Positions 36,742 through 46,172 of a DNA stretch of 64,000 nt are shown piece by piece; position 1 is the stretch's first letter, and each line of letters starts with the position of its first letter. The notes under the pieces are model-generated. The model worked only from the letters and a program-made list of their open reading frames with translations, was not told where the DNA came from and did no database searches. Source of the DNA: Bacteroidota bacterium. GTDB lineage: Bacteria; Bacteroidota; Bacteroidia; UKL13-3. A program made the translations under genes and the position numbers. The stretch lies in contig CANHVU010000009.1 of assembly GCA_947464275.1 (NCBI GenBank), positions 53,515-117,514 on the forward strand, given 5' to 3'.

Positions 36742-38271
36742 ATGGAAAACAAAGACAACAAACAAAGTATTGTACAAGTAATTGGGGCCTCATCGTTAGG
36801 AACCTTAATTGAGTGGTACGATTTTTACATTTTTGGCAGTTTAGCCGTAATTATTGGCAAGCAACTATTCCCTTCCGATGCAGGAGCATCAGCATTAATT
36901 AACACCTTAGCTATTTTTGCTGCTGGTTTTATTGTGCGTCCTTTTGGTGCATTGGTATTTGGCCGTTTAGGCGATTTAATAGGCCGTAAATCAACATTCT
37001 TACTTACATTGGTATTAATGGGTGGTTCTACTTTTTTAATTGGTTTAATACCATCGTATGCCACTATTGGTTATGCAGCACCTATTCTAGTATTAATACT
37101 CAGGTTAATTCAAGGTTTGGCTTTAGGTGGCGAATATGGTGGAGCTGCCACTTATGTGGCAGAACATGCACCTGCTGGAAAACGTGGATTTTTTACCAGT
37201 TGGATTCAAACCACTGCTACCTTAGGATTATTCTTATCAATTGGTGTAATTGTAGCAACCAAAAACTTAATTGGTGCAGAAGCATTTGCTGATTGGGGAT
37301 GGAGAATTCCTTTCTTAATATCTATTTTATTGGTAGTAGTTTCAATCTACATCCGTATGAAAATGCACGAATCACCTATGTTTAGTAAGTTAAAAAAAGA
37401 AGGCAATATTTCTAAAAATCCTTTAAAAGAAAGTTTTAGCAATAAGGCTAATTTTAAAATGGTTTTACTTGCATTATTTGGCGCTACTATGGGACAAGGT
37501 GTAATTTGGTACACGGGTCAATTCTACGCACAATCTTTCTTAGAAAATACAGTAATGCTAGACTTTAACGAATCGCGTTATATTATACTTTGGGCCATTT
37601 TATTTGCTACACCTTTCTTTGTAGTATTTGGAAGTTGGAGTGATAAAGTAGGAAGAAAATGGATTATGTTAGCAGGTATGTTTTTAGGTATAGTATGTTA
37701 CAGACCTATTTATCAAAAATTCTTAGATAAAACCAATGTAGCAGAGTTCCAAAAAACAGAATTAAATACTGCTGCTGAGCCTACCATAAAAAAAGATGCG
37801 GTAGCGGGAACCATGGATACTTTAGTAAAAACTACTACTTTAAAAACGTTAAAAGATGGTGCAACTTTTAAAGAAGTTACCACCGATACTGTTTATGCTG
37901 ATGCTTCAAAAACCATTGGCCACGCTAAAACAAAATACATTGACAAAACATTATCGAATAGTGACTTTTGGGTGTTTGTGTTTTTAGTATTTATTCAAAT
38001 TATATTTGTTACCATGGTTTATGGACCAATAGCAGCTTTCCTGGTTGAACTATTCCCTACTAAAATTCGCTATACTTCTATGTCGTTACCTTACCATATT
38101 GGTAATGGTGTGTTTGGAGGATTGGTGCCATTTATAGCCACGTTAATAGCAAGTTTTAGTGGTTCAACACCATTATCTGGCTTATGGTACCCAATAGGTG
38201 TAGCTATTGCCTCACTAATAATAGGAGCAGTATATATTAACAATAAAGTAGACGAAAACGTTAACGACTAA
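36742..38271 (+). CDS. MHS-family major facilitator transporter
   Basis: This 509-residue inner-membrane transporter of the MHS group (sugar-cation symporter subfamily; ProP, ShiA, KgtP) has twelve helices. Family motifs include G-T-L-I-E-W-Y-D-F-Y-I-F-G (residues 17-29), G-R-L-G-D-L-I-G-R-K (about 73-82) and the second-half G-S-W-S-D-K-V-G-R-K. Unusually, a polar stretch of roughly 75 residues (about 330-405) is inserted between helices 8 and 9. It is co-transcribed with the porin and a small membrane gene; substrate is probably an organic acid or betaine. Confidence 0.88.
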   Translation: MENKDNKQSIVQVIGASSLGTLIEWYDFYIFGSLAVIIGKQLFPSDAGASALINTLAIFAAGFIVRPFGALVFGRLGDLIGRKSTFLLTLVLMGGSTFLIGLIPSYATIGYAAPILVLILRLIQGLALGGEYGGAATYVAEHAPAGKRGFFTSWIQTTATLGLFLSIGVIVATKNLIGAEAFADWGWRIPFLISILLVVVSIYIRMKMHESPMFSKLKKEGNISKNPLKESFSNKANFKMVLLALFGATMGQGVIWYTGQFYAQSFLENTVMLDFNESRYIILWAILFATPFFVVFGSWSDKVGRKWIMLAGMFLGIVCYRPIYQKFLDKTNVAEFQKTELNTAAEPTIKKDAVAGTMDTLVKTTTLKTLKDGATFKEVTTDTVYADASKTIGHAKTKYIDKTLSNSDFWVFVFLVFIQIIFVTMVYGPIAAFLVELFPTKIRYTSMSLPYHIGNGVFGGLVPFIATLIASFSGSTPLSGLWYPIGVAIASLIIGAVYINNKVDENVND

Positions 38272-38293
38272 TTTAAAACAAAAGAAAAAAATT

Positions 38294-38545
38294 ATGAACG
38301 CAATAAAAAAATTAGTAGGAGCTTTAATGATAGTATTAGCTCCAGCTTTAGTAATATTTATGTTTATGCAAGCTAGCGATAAAATAGGCAAAGCTGCAGA
38401 AGGTATTGCTAAGACAAATACCCTTTTACAATGGTCAATTATTTTAATTATTTTTATTCCAATATGTGCAGGTTTGGCCATTTTTGGTTTGTATGGCGTT
38501 AAAGGCGAATACGACCAATTACCAACGAGCTCTGATGAATTATAA
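38294..38545 (+). CDS. Small two-helix membrane protein
   Basis: This 83-residue protein has two transmembrane segments (about 7-27 and 44-67) with a short linker and an acidic tail (Y-D-Q-L-P-T-S-S-D-E-L). It is 22 bp downstream of the MHS transporter and ahead of the terminator, so it is the last gene of that operon. Small proteins like this sometimes accompany MFS carriers in Bacteroidota; the function is unknown. Confidence 0.65.
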   Translation: MNAIKKLVGALMIVLAPALVIFMFMQASDKIGKAAEGIAKTNTLLQWSIILIIFIPICAGLAIFGLYGVKGEYDQLPTSSDEL

Positions 38546-38563
38546 CTAATAATTTCATTAACT

Positions 38564-38600
38564 AAAAAGCCGCATTGTTTATATACAATGTGGCTTTTTT
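38564..38600 (+). terminator. Terminator of the porin-transporter operon
   Basis: AAAAGCCGCATTGT pairs with ACAATGTGGCTTTT (one G-T pair) followed by a T run. Confidence 0.9.
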
Positions 38601-38717
38601 ACTTTGTAAGAAAGTAAATTTAATCTATACTTTAGGCATATTTTTTACTTATAAAAGTTTGTTAAAACACCAATAGCTTGCAAATCACCAACAAACTAAT
38701 TGACAATTATATTGATA

Positions 38718-40682
38718 TTATTTTGCTGGCAATTCAAAAGTAAATATGGTGCCCTGCCCTTTTTCACTTTCGGCATAAATGGTGCCTTTATTTTGTTTGA
38801 TAAAATCGTGGCAAAGCATTAAACCCAAACCTGTTCCTTTTTCGTTAGCAGTGCCTTGCGTACTTGGGTTTTTATGTTGGGTAAAAAGTTTGTTTAACTT
38901 ATCTTTATCTATTCCAATTCCATTATCAATTACAGATACTTTGGTAACACCATTTTCAGTAATACTTGCTATACTTACTTCTCCCCCATCGTTGGTAAAT
39001 TTAATAGCATTTACTATCAAATTTCGTAACACCAAATTGATGGTATTGCTATCTGCAAAAATTACATCTTCTGCATTACATAAGTTTATTAAATTGATAT
39101 TTTTTTGGTGAGCCAAACTAGCTGCTAAAGCAATATTTTTATCAACTAATTCTATTACATTCAATGGTTCAAAAACCAATGGCATTCCTTTTATTTGCGC
39201 AGCTGCCCAAACCAATAAATTCTCCAGTAAGTCAATATTATTTTCAACCGATGAAGCAATTTGCCTTGTTAGTTCTTCTGTATTTTCTGGCTTGTACTTT
39301 TTATTACTCATCAAGTCAAAATACAATTTCATGGTGGTTAAATTATTGCGCAAATCGTGACTGATAATACTAAAAAATCTATCCTTAACATTGTTTAATC
39401 TACCTAGTTCTTCTGTTTGAATTTCTAAAGTTTTATTTTGATTAGCCAATGATTTACTGATACGTTTGTTATTGATAAAAAAATAAAAAAACACAATTGC
39501 CAAAAGCACAAATAACCCAACTATGGCCAAAAGCATATTTCTGAGTTGTTTTTCTTTTACCAATTGCGCTTTACTTAACTCTTCATTTTGTTTCAGCAAG
39601 CTAAGTTGTTGTTGTGCTTTTTCCTTATCGTAAATCAATTGTGTATTGGTCACACTTGCTAAAATAGAATCGTTGAATAATGAATCTTTTATTTGATTAC
39701 TCAATAACGAAAATGTTTTAGAAGCCAAACCTTGGTTATTTGATTTTGAAATAATAGCCAAACCTTCATAAGCTTCTTTCAGTTCAAAACGTTGGTTTAA
39801 CAACTTAGCTTTTTGTAAAGCTTGTTTGTAATTTTGCTCCGCAACACCATAATTATTGAGCATTAACTCGGTATTTCCTAAGCCTAATAAAATACTAGTT
39901 TCCAACACATCAGAGTTGGCTTGCTTCGAAATATTGTAAGACATTTGGTAGAACTTCAAAGCACGTTTATAGTCCATTTGCGCGTAATAAAGCTTGGCTA
40001 TATTTTGGTAAGTAATGGCCTCTCCGGCTTTATTGCCAATGCTTTTGTAAATGCTCAAGGCTTTGTTATAATACACCTCCGATAACTTATACTTTTTTTG
40101 CAACGCATAAATTTTCCCAATATTTTCATATACCGTTAAAGTTCTAAAAGTATTTTTATTGCTTTCAAAAATTTGAGCAGCTTTTAAGTTAAACTCAATA
40201 GCTTTGGTAAAACTATTTTGCCTTTCGTAAATACTTGATATGAGCACATACACATTTATCAATTCATTTGGCAAGTTTAACGCTTCAAATATCTTTAGTG
40301 CTTCCAAACTTAGTTTGATGGCATTAGGTAAATTACCAAGGGCATAATTACAATCGCCAAGTGCGTAGTAAATTTGCGCTTTAGCTTTATTGTTTTCAGT
40401 AGTTAACTCCAATGCCTTTTGATAATTGGCTATAGCCATACCAAAATTAGCCGATAGGTAATAATAAGCTCCTAAAGTCCTGTATGCTTTAACTTTTAAA
40501 GGTATATCGTTGGAGTTCTCGGTTAAGACAACTGCCTTTTTACTTAATTCAAGTGCTTTAATTATATTTTGTGTACCTAGTTTGTTAGCAGCATCTATTA
40601 AACTATCAGCTCCATTTGTAGCATCTTGACAAAAAACATTGCCAACCAAAAACATAAATACAAATAGATAAATATAACGCAT
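38718..40682 (-). CDS. TPR-containing sensor histidine kinase
   Basis: This 654-residue protein has a signal peptide (M-R-Y-I-Y-L-F ... V-F-C-Q), six or more TPR-like repeats (about 25-330), a short coiled coil, one membrane helix (about 382-402) and a kinase core. The H box is F-S-I-I-S-H-D-L-R-N-N, the N box N-L-I-V-N-A-I-K-F-T-N, and the G boxes D-N-G-I-G-I-D and G-T-G-L-G-L. The periplasmic TPRs probably sense a protein or peptide partner. No response regulator gene is adjacent, so its target is unknown. Confidence 0.9.
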   Translation of the reverse strand: MRYIYLFVFMFLVGNVFCQDATNGADSLIDAANKLGTQNIIKALELSKKAVVLTENSNDIPLKVKAYRTLGAYYYLSANFGMAIANYQKALELTTENNKAKAQIYYALGDCNYALGNLPNAIKLSLEALKIFEALNLPNELINVYVLISSIYERQNSFTKAIEFNLKAAQIFESNKNTFRTLTVYENIGKIYALQKKYKLSEVYYNKALSIYKSIGNKAGEAITYQNIAKLYYAQMDYKRALKFYQMSYNISKQANSDVLETSILLGLGNTELMLNNYGVAEQNYKQALQKAKLLNQRFELKEAYEGLAIISKSNNQGLASKTFSLLSNQIKDSLFNDSILASVTNTQLIYDKEKAQQQLSLLKQNEELSKAQLVKEKQLRNMLLAIVGLFVLLAIVFFYFFINNKRISKSLANQNKTLEIQTEELGRLNNVKDRFFSIISHDLRNNLTTMKLYFDLMSNKKYKPENTEELTRQIASSVENNIDLLENLLVWAAAQIKGMPLVFEPLNVIELVDKNIALAASLAHQKNINLINLCNAEDVIFADSNTINLVLRNLIVNAIKFTNDGGEVSIASITENGVTKVSVIDNGIGIDKDKLNKLFTQHKNPSTQGTANEKGTGLGLMLCHDFIKQNKGTIYAESEKGQGTIFTFELPAK

Positions 40683-40813
40683 GAAAAAAGTTTATAAAGG
40701 CAAATCTAAAATAAAACTACTAAGTTTTTTCTTAAAATGAAAATGCGAGAAGGAATTTAAAAAACTATCTTAGAGTTAGCAGAGCGCTCTAAGGATTCAT
40801 AATGAAATGTAGT

Positions 40814-40831
40814 TTCCGATAGCTATCGGAA
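40814..40831. repeat. Perfect 18-bp palindrome
   Basis: TTCCGATAGCTATCGGAA reads the same on both strands. The core CCGATAGCTATCGG is, from general knowledge, a common intergenic palindrome in Bacteroidota genomes. Confidence 0.6.
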
Positions 40832-40853
40832 TCTGACATGGGCTAATTGCCTA

Positions 40854-40875
40854 TGGTTGGTGTTTTCACCAACCA
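40854..40875. repeat. GGTTGGTG-type hairpin, copy 2
   Basis: TGGTTGGTG and CACCAACCA form a perfect 9-bp stem around TTTT. It lies between a kinase gene and a lipoprotein gene, both on the minus strand. Confidence 0.65.
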
Positions 40876-41027
40876 ATAAAAGTTAAATGTATGTTTTGAT
40901 ATCACTAGTAAAACAGACGGAACTGTTGTTAGGTAAGTAATTAGTTGCTTAAGAGTAATTATAATTTTTCGTTTAAAAAGGGTGGTGAAAAGGCCAACCT
41001 CAGGCAAACAGAAAATTTTGTTTCATG

Positions 41028-41657
41028 TTAATTGATTAAATCCCAATTTGTATTTGTTAAGTTTTCTTTGATGTTTATAATGCCAACTCTGGGGCAAAAA
41101 ACACCTTTACCAATTGTTGAATCACTAAAATTATGATATTCATAAAAGGTGTTCATGTAAGTTTTATTTTTTATCGTGGTGTTACCTAAAAATTTATTGT
41201 ATGAATTATCATTTATAATATCTTCAAAAAAAACAAAATAGAAAGTGGTGAATTTTATTACAATTACATTGGGAACGGCATAATCAAAAGCTTCTGTATA
41301 TTTTTTTTTACTATGCATCACATCAAAACTCCCATTACCTTTAATAGTTGTATAAGCATTGTGTATGGTTTGGTAGCAAATTGCTTTTTCTTTGGGGCAG
41401 TTGGGGTTGCTGTTGTCATCTTCGCAATACCAAGTGGTATCGGTTTTGGTTTTTACAAAGGTTAAAGTATCGCCTTTGTTGCTTGCAAAGCTTATGGTAT
41501 CAAAAGCTTTATTGGAAAAGTAAGATGTTTGGCTTATTGAACTTGCACTAAGTGTTTGGTAGTTGGTGGAATACTTTGGGCAGCCCCCACCTGTGTGGTC
41601 TGTTTCGCAGCTTTGCAATAGTGTAATACTAAATAATATTATAATTAGTGTTTTCAG
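41028..41657 (-). CDS. Lipoprotein of unknown function with a non-ATG start
   Basis: The frame opens downstream of a TAA and shows a complete lipoprotein signal, L-K-T-L-I-I-I-L-F-S-I-T-L-L-Q-S-C, starting at CTG (41657-41655). No ATG, GTG or TTG precedes the signal; the first TTG (41618) would leave only Q-S-C. A CTG start, or a mutated ATG, is therefore likely. The mature 193 residues have paired cysteines (C-x5-C near E-D-D-N-S-N-P-N-C) and no recognised domain. It may be expressed weakly or be decaying. Confidence 0.5.
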   Translation of the reverse strand: MKTLIIILFSITLLQSCETDHTGGGCPKYSTNYQTLSASSISQTSYFSNKAFDTISFASNKGDTLTFVKTKTDTTWYCEDDNSNPNCPKEKAICYQTIHNAYTTIKGNGSFDVMHSKKKYTEAFDYAVPNVIVIKFTTFYFVFFEDIINDNSYNKFLGNTTIKNKTYMNTFYEYHNFSDSTIGKGVFCPRVGIINIKENLTNTNWDLIN

Positions 41658-41912
41658 AATTATTAGTTTTAAATGTTTAACAAATATGGTTTATATTTTA
41701 TGATTAAGCTAGTATGATTGAAACTAATATCCTAAGAGTTAAATTAGCACGCTATGGATTAAAATGAATGTAATGTAGCTATCAAACTGCAATGCTAACA
41801 AGATTACGAACGGAAGTGAGAATTAATTTCAAAGCATTATATAATCTGATAAAAATTAAACATTACCATGTAAATGGTATTTGTATTTAATTCGCATAAA
41901 AATTTTAAAACC

Positions 41913-43103
41913 ATGTACAAAACATTACAACCCATTTTACAAGCCGAATTAAAGGAAATAGAAGAAGCAGGTTTATTTAAACGCGAACGTATTATTACCA
42001 GTCCGCAAGCTGCCGAAATTAAAGTAAGTACTGGAGCCGAAGTGTTAAACTTTTGTGCCAATAATTACTTAGGTTTATCAAGCCATCCTAAGGTTTTGGA
42101 AGCTGCTAAAGCTACAATTGACACACATGGTTTTGGGTTAAGTAGTGTGCGTTTTATATGTGGTACACAAGATATTCATAAAACTTTAGAAGCTAAAATA
42201 TCAGAATTTTTAGGAACGGAAGATACCATTTTATATGCCGCAGCTTTTGATGCAAATGGTGGTGTTTTTGAACCATTATTCAATGAACAAGATGCCATTA
42301 TTAGCGATGCTTTAAACCATGCCAGTATTATAGATGGAGTACGTTTATGCAAAGCAGAACGCCACAGATATGAGCATAATAACATGGCCGATTTAGAAGC
42401 TAAATTACAAGCCACAGCTCATTGCCGTAACCGTATTATTGTTACAGATTCGGTATTTAGTATGGATGGGACCATTGCACAACTAGATAAAATAGCTGAA
42501 TTAGCCGATAAATATGAAGCATTGATTATGATTGACGAGTGTCACTCAAGTGGATTTATGGGCAAAACCGGAAGAGGAACTCATGAGCATTGTGGCGTAT
42601 TAGGCAAAATTGATATCATTACTGGAACATTAGGCAAAGCATTAGGCGGAGCAAGTGGCGGATTTACCAGTGGAAGAAAAGAAATTATTGACATGTTGCG
42701 TCAACGCTCACGCCCGTATTTATTCAGTAATACTCTAGCTCCAAGCATTGTTGGTGCAAGTATTGCGGTTTTAGATATGTTAACCGAAACTACCGAATTA
42801 CGCGACAAATTATGGGAAAACACCAAATACTTTAGAAGCAAAATTGAAGAAGCCGGTTTTGATGTAAAACCTGGCGAACATGCCATTGTTCCTGTAATGC
42901 TTTACGATGCTAAGCTTTCACAAGATTTTGCCTCACGTTTATTAGAAGAAGGAATTTATGTGATTGGCTTTTACTATCCTGTTGTTCCAAAAGGACAAGC
43001 ACGTATTAGGGTTCAAATTTCGGCAGGACATGACAGAGTTCATTTGGATAAAGCCATTGCCGCATTTACCAAAGTAGGCAAAGAATTAGGAGTAATAAAA
43101 TAA
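41913..43103 (+). CDS. kbl: Glycine C-acetyltransferase (2-amino-3-ketobutyrate CoA ligase)
   Basis: The enzyme is 396 residues from the ATG at 41913, where the family's M-Y-K-T-L-Q-P begins; an ATG 39 bp upstream adds a non-homologous tail. This PLP enzyme converts 2-amino-3-ketobutyrate and CoA to glycine and acetyl-CoA in threonine breakdown. Seen: N-N-Y-L-G-L-S near residue 50, [10 protein letters not shown], and the PLP lysine K242 in [13 protein letters not shown]. No threonine dehydrogenase gene is nearby. A terminator follows. Confidence 0.93.
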   Translation: MYKTLQPILQAELKEIEEAGLFKRERIITSPQAAEIKVSTGAEVLNFCANNYLGLSSHPKVLEAAKATIDTHGFGLSSVRFICGTQDIHKTLEAKISEFLGTEDTILYAAAFDANGGVFEPLFNEQDAIISDALNHASIIDGVRLCKAERHRYEHNNMADLEAKLQATAHCRNRIIVTDSVFSMDGTIAQLDKIAELADKYEALIMIDECHSSGFMGKTGRGTHEHCGVLGKIDIITGTLGKALGGASGGFTSGRKEIIDMLRQRSRPYLFSNTLAPSIVGASIAVLDMLTETTELRDKLWENTKYFRSKIEEAGFDVKPGEHAIVPVMLYDAKLSQDFASRLLEEGIYVIGFYYPVVPKGQARIRVQISAGHDRVHLDKAIAAFTKVGKELGVIK

Positions 43104-43122
43104 CTTATAATCAATACTATAG

Positions 43123-43154
43123 AAAAGCGAAAACTAAAAACTTTCGCTTTTTTT
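43123..43154 (+). terminator. Terminator after kbl
   Basis: AAAAGCGAAA pairs with TTTCGCTTTT and is followed by a T run. Confidence 0.85.
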
Positions 43155-43234
43155 ATTTTAGCACAATAATTTTTTTTCAGCCATACTGACATTGGTTTGA
43201 TTTTTGTTAAGTTTGTTTCAATAATATTTGTTTA

Positions 43235-43732
43235 ATGACAATTCTTTTTAGCCAAATGCCGCCAAACGCCAAAGTTTGGATATATGCTAGCAATAAAATT
43301 ATCGATGCTTCGCAATTAGAAACCATCCATCAAATGTCAGTTCCATTTATTCAAAATTGGACCGCTCATCAAAATCAACTAAAAGCAGAGTTTGGAGTTT
43401 TGTATAATTGTTTTTTAGTTTTTATGGTAGATGAAGGCTTTAACGAAATTAGCGGTTGTGGTATTGACAAATCAGTTAAATTAGTTAAAGAAATAGAGCA
43501 AGCCACAGGCTTAAATTTATTTGACAGACTAAAAATTCAAATACTAGAAAATCAAAACATACACATTTACTCGAAAGCAGAAGCAATAAAAAAAATAGAG
43601 AACAACGAACTAAGCCAAGAAGCAAAAACGTTCAATAATCAAGTAAGTGTAAAATCACAATTTGATAATGAATGGATAATTGACCCAGAAAAAGCTTGGT
43701 TTTACCCAAAAACAAAATTACAATCAGTTTAA
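43235..43732 (+). CDS. Conserved Bacteroidota protein, unknown function
   Basis: This 165-residue soluble protein begins M-T-I-L-F-S-Q-M-P-P-N-A-K-V-W-I-Y-A-S and has the central block F-M-V-D-E-G-F-N-E-I-S-G-C-G-I-D-K-S-V. Similar proteins are often named ABC-transporter ATPase in databases, but I see neither a Walker A motif nor a signature motif, so that name is not supported here. It lies between kbl and ftsH and probably has its own promoter. Confidence 0.6.
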   Translation: MTILFSQMPPNAKVWIYASNKIIDASQLETIHQMSVPFIQNWTAHQNQLKAEFGVLYNCFLVFMVDEGFNEISGCGIDKSVKLVKEIEQATGLNLFDRLKIQILENQNIHIYSKAEAIKKIENNELSQEAKTFNNQVSVKSQFDNEWIIDPEKAWFYPKTKLQSV

Positions 43733-43808
43733 AATACATTTTGCTAGGTCAAAACTATTTGTAGTTTTGAAAAAATATAAAATTAATCAAAAATAAATAA
43801 TACCTTAA

Positions 43809-45887
43809 ATGGCCGATATCAATTCAAACGATTTAAAACCTCAAAACGAAAACAACCCCAATCCACGCAAAAACAGCAATTTGCCTAAATTCAACTTTTA
43901 TTGGATTTATGCCATTATAGCTATTGTAATGATTGGCTTGTTTTTCCTACCTAAAGATTTTGCACAAAAAACAACTTGGCTTTCGGTAAGAAACAACATG
44001 ATTTTAACCCACGATGTTGAAAAAATTATAGTGGTTAACAAAGAAAAGGCAGAAGTTTTTATTAAGAAAAACTCCCTATCAAACACCAAGTACAAAGATG
44101 TAAAAGGCCAAGGCAGTTTTGGAGAAACAGGACCTCAATACTATTTTGAAATAGGCGATTTACAACAATTTGAAAAAAATATGGACGAAGTTCAAAAAGA
44201 CTTTGGCCAAAACGAAAAAATTGTTGTTGAGTTTGCCAATACACGCGAAACATCTAACTTTTTAGTTAATTGGTTACCCATTTTATTATTAATTGGTTTT
44301 ACTTTCTTTATGGTACGCAGAATGAGCGGTGGCTCAGGCGGAGGAGGCGGAGCTCAAATATTTAATATTGGCAAAAGCCGTGCGCAGTTATATGACAAGG
44401 AAACCAATGTAAATATTACCTTTAAAGATGTAGCTGGTTTAGACGAAGCCAAAGAGGAGGTAATGGAAATTGTTGATTTCTTGAAAAATCCTAAAAAATA
44501 TACTGTACTTGGAGGAAAAATCCCGAAAGGAGCTTTATTAATTGGTTCACCAGGAACAGGTAAAACATTATTAGCTAAAGCTGTAGCTGGCGAAGCTGGT
44601 GTTCCTTTCTTCTCTTTATCAGGTTCCGATTTTGTGGAAATGTTTGTAGGCGTTGGTGCTAGCCGTGTTCGCGATTTATTCAAACAAGCTAAAGAAAAAG
44701 CTCCTTGTATTATTTTTATTGATGAAATAGATGCTGTTGGTCGTGCACGTGGCAAAAATGCCATGCAAGGTGCAAACGATGAACGTGAAAATACCTTAAA
44801 CCAATTATTAACCGAAATGGATGGTTTTGGAACTGATATTGGAATTATCATTTTAGCAGCAACTAACCGTCCTGATATTTTAGATTCAGCTTTGTTACGT
44901 CCAGGAAGATTTGATAGACAAATTTCAATTGATAAACCAGACTTAAAAGGCCGTGCTGCAATTTTTAGAGTGCATTTAAAACCTTTAAAATTAGCTGCCG
45001 ATGTAGATGAAACCAAATTAGCTACTCAAACTGCTGGTTTTGCTGGTGCCGAAATTATGAATGTTTGTAACGAAGCAGCTTTAATTGCAGCTCGTAGAAA
45101 TAAAGAAATGGTTGACATGGCAGATTTTCAAGCAGCTGTAGACAGAGTTATTGGCGGTTTAGAAAAGAAAAACAAAGTAATTTCTGACCATGAAAAACAA
45201 ATAGTAGCTTACCATGAAGCTGGCCATGCAATTTCAGGTTGGTTCTTAGAACATGTAGATCCATTGGTTAAAGTTAGTATTGTTCCTCGTGGAGTTGCGG
45301 CTTTAGGATATGCGCAATATTTACCAAAAGACCAGTATTTATACACTACCGAACAAATGATAAACATGATGTGTATGACATTGGGCGGACGTGTAGCTGA
45401 AGATATTATTTTTAATCGCATAAGTACAGGTGCTCAAAACGATTTGGAACGTATTACCAAAATGGCTTACGCCATGGTTACCATATACGGTATGAATGAA
45501 AAGGTAGGCAACTTAAGCTTTAACGATCCGAATAACGAATATGGTTTTACAAAACCTTATAGCGATAAAACAGCTGAGTTAATAGATCAAGAGGTAAGAG
45601 CTTTAGTGGATTTGTGTTATCAAAAGACAAAGGCCTTATTAATTGAAAAGAAAGAACTTCTTGAAATTTTAGCTCAAGAATTATTGAAAAAAGAAATAAT
45701 ATTCCAAGCTGATTTAGAAGTTATTTTAGGTAAACGTCCGTTTGAATACCGCAACCAAGAAATTGAAGCAATGGATGCTGAAAAACTAAAACTAGACGAA
45801 GAAGCAAAAGAGTTAGCTGATAAGAAAACAGAAACTCCGGAAATTAAAGATACTTCAAGCGAATCAATAGCTGATTCCAATATTTAA
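43809..45887 (+). CDS. ftsH: ATP-dependent zinc metalloprotease FtsH
   Basis: This 692-residue inner-membrane AAA protease has two membrane helices (about 30-47 and 150-170) around a periplasmic domain, then G-rich linkers. Walker A is GSPGTGKT (about 246-253), Walker B is I-I-F-I-D-E-I-D, and the second region of homology is present. The zinc site HEAGH is at about 468-472. It degrades membrane and short-lived cytoplasmic proteins. The acidic C terminus extends beyond the protease domain. A strong terminator follows. Confidence 0.97.
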   Translation: MADINSNDLKPQNENNPNPRKNSNLPKFNFYWIYAIIAIVMIGLFFLPKDFAQKTTWLSVRNNMILTHDVEKIIVVNKEKAEVFIKKNSLSNTKYKDVKGQGSFGETGPQYYFEIGDLQQFEKNMDEVQKDFGQNEKIVVEFANTRETSNFLVNWLPILLLIGFTFFMVRRMSGGSGGGGGAQIFNIGKSRAQLYDKETNVNITFKDVAGLDEAKEEVMEIVDFLKNPKKYTVLGGKIPKGALLIGSPGTGKTLLAKAVAGEAGVPFFSLSGSDFVEMFVGVGASRVRDLFKQAKEKAPCIIFIDEIDAVGRARGKNAMQGANDERENTLNQLLTEMDGFGTDIGIIILAATNRPDILDSALLRPGRFDRQISIDKPDLKGRAAIFRVHLKPLKLAADVDETKLATQTAGFAGAEIMNVCNEAALIAARRNKEMVDMADFQAAVDRVIGGLEKKNKVISDHEKQIVAYHEAGHAISGWFLEHVDPLVKVSIVPRGVAALGYAQYLPKDQYLYTTEQMINMMCMTLGGRVAEDIIFNRISTGAQNDLERITKMAYAMVTIYGMNEKVGNLSFNDPNNEYGFTKPYSDKTAELIDQEVRALVDLCYQKTKALLIEKKELLEILAQELLKKEIIFQADLEVILGKRPFEYRNQEIEAMDAEKLKLDEEAKELADKKTETPEIKDTSSESIADSNI

Positions 45888-45911
45888 ATTTAAGAAAAAT
45901 AATTATTTAAG

Positions 45912-45948
45912 ACAGCCTTGAAATTTTATTTCAAGGCTGTTTTTTTTG
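45912..45948 (+). terminator. Terminator after ftsH
   Basis: ACAGCCTTGAAA pairs with TTTCAAGGCTGT and is followed by eight Ts. Confidence 0.92.
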
Positions 45949-46172
45949 TTTATGGTAATTCGCCTACTGATAAAATGCTAATTAAAGACTGCTTTTCAGA
46001 AATTTACATATTTTGGTAAAATATTATTTCTACATTTCAAAATTGAACTAAAAAACTATATTGCACGTTCAAAATTCAACCAATAGTCTATAGAATATAC
46101 ATTTTACTTAAACAAACTTTATTTAGTAATTAATTTCATAAGCAAGTTACTTGTTATAAATAAAATGTATAG

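Larger units (their letters stand above)
40683..41027. other. Intergenic region with three small inverted repeats
   Basis: It contains CTTAGAG/CTCTAAG (40769-40775 and 40887-distance not applicable; partner at 40787-40793), the perfect 18-bp palindrome TTCCGATAGCTATCGGAA (40814-40831) and the GGTTGGTG hairpin (40854-40875). No gene is visible. Confidence 0.5.

Noticed and set aside
43235..43732. ABC-transporter ATPase label
   Set aside because: No Walker A, signature or Walker B motif is present.
44354..45016. 220-residue open frame antisense to ftsH
   Set aside because: It lies wholly inside ftsH, has no domain or signal and its composition mirrors the opposite-strand codons.
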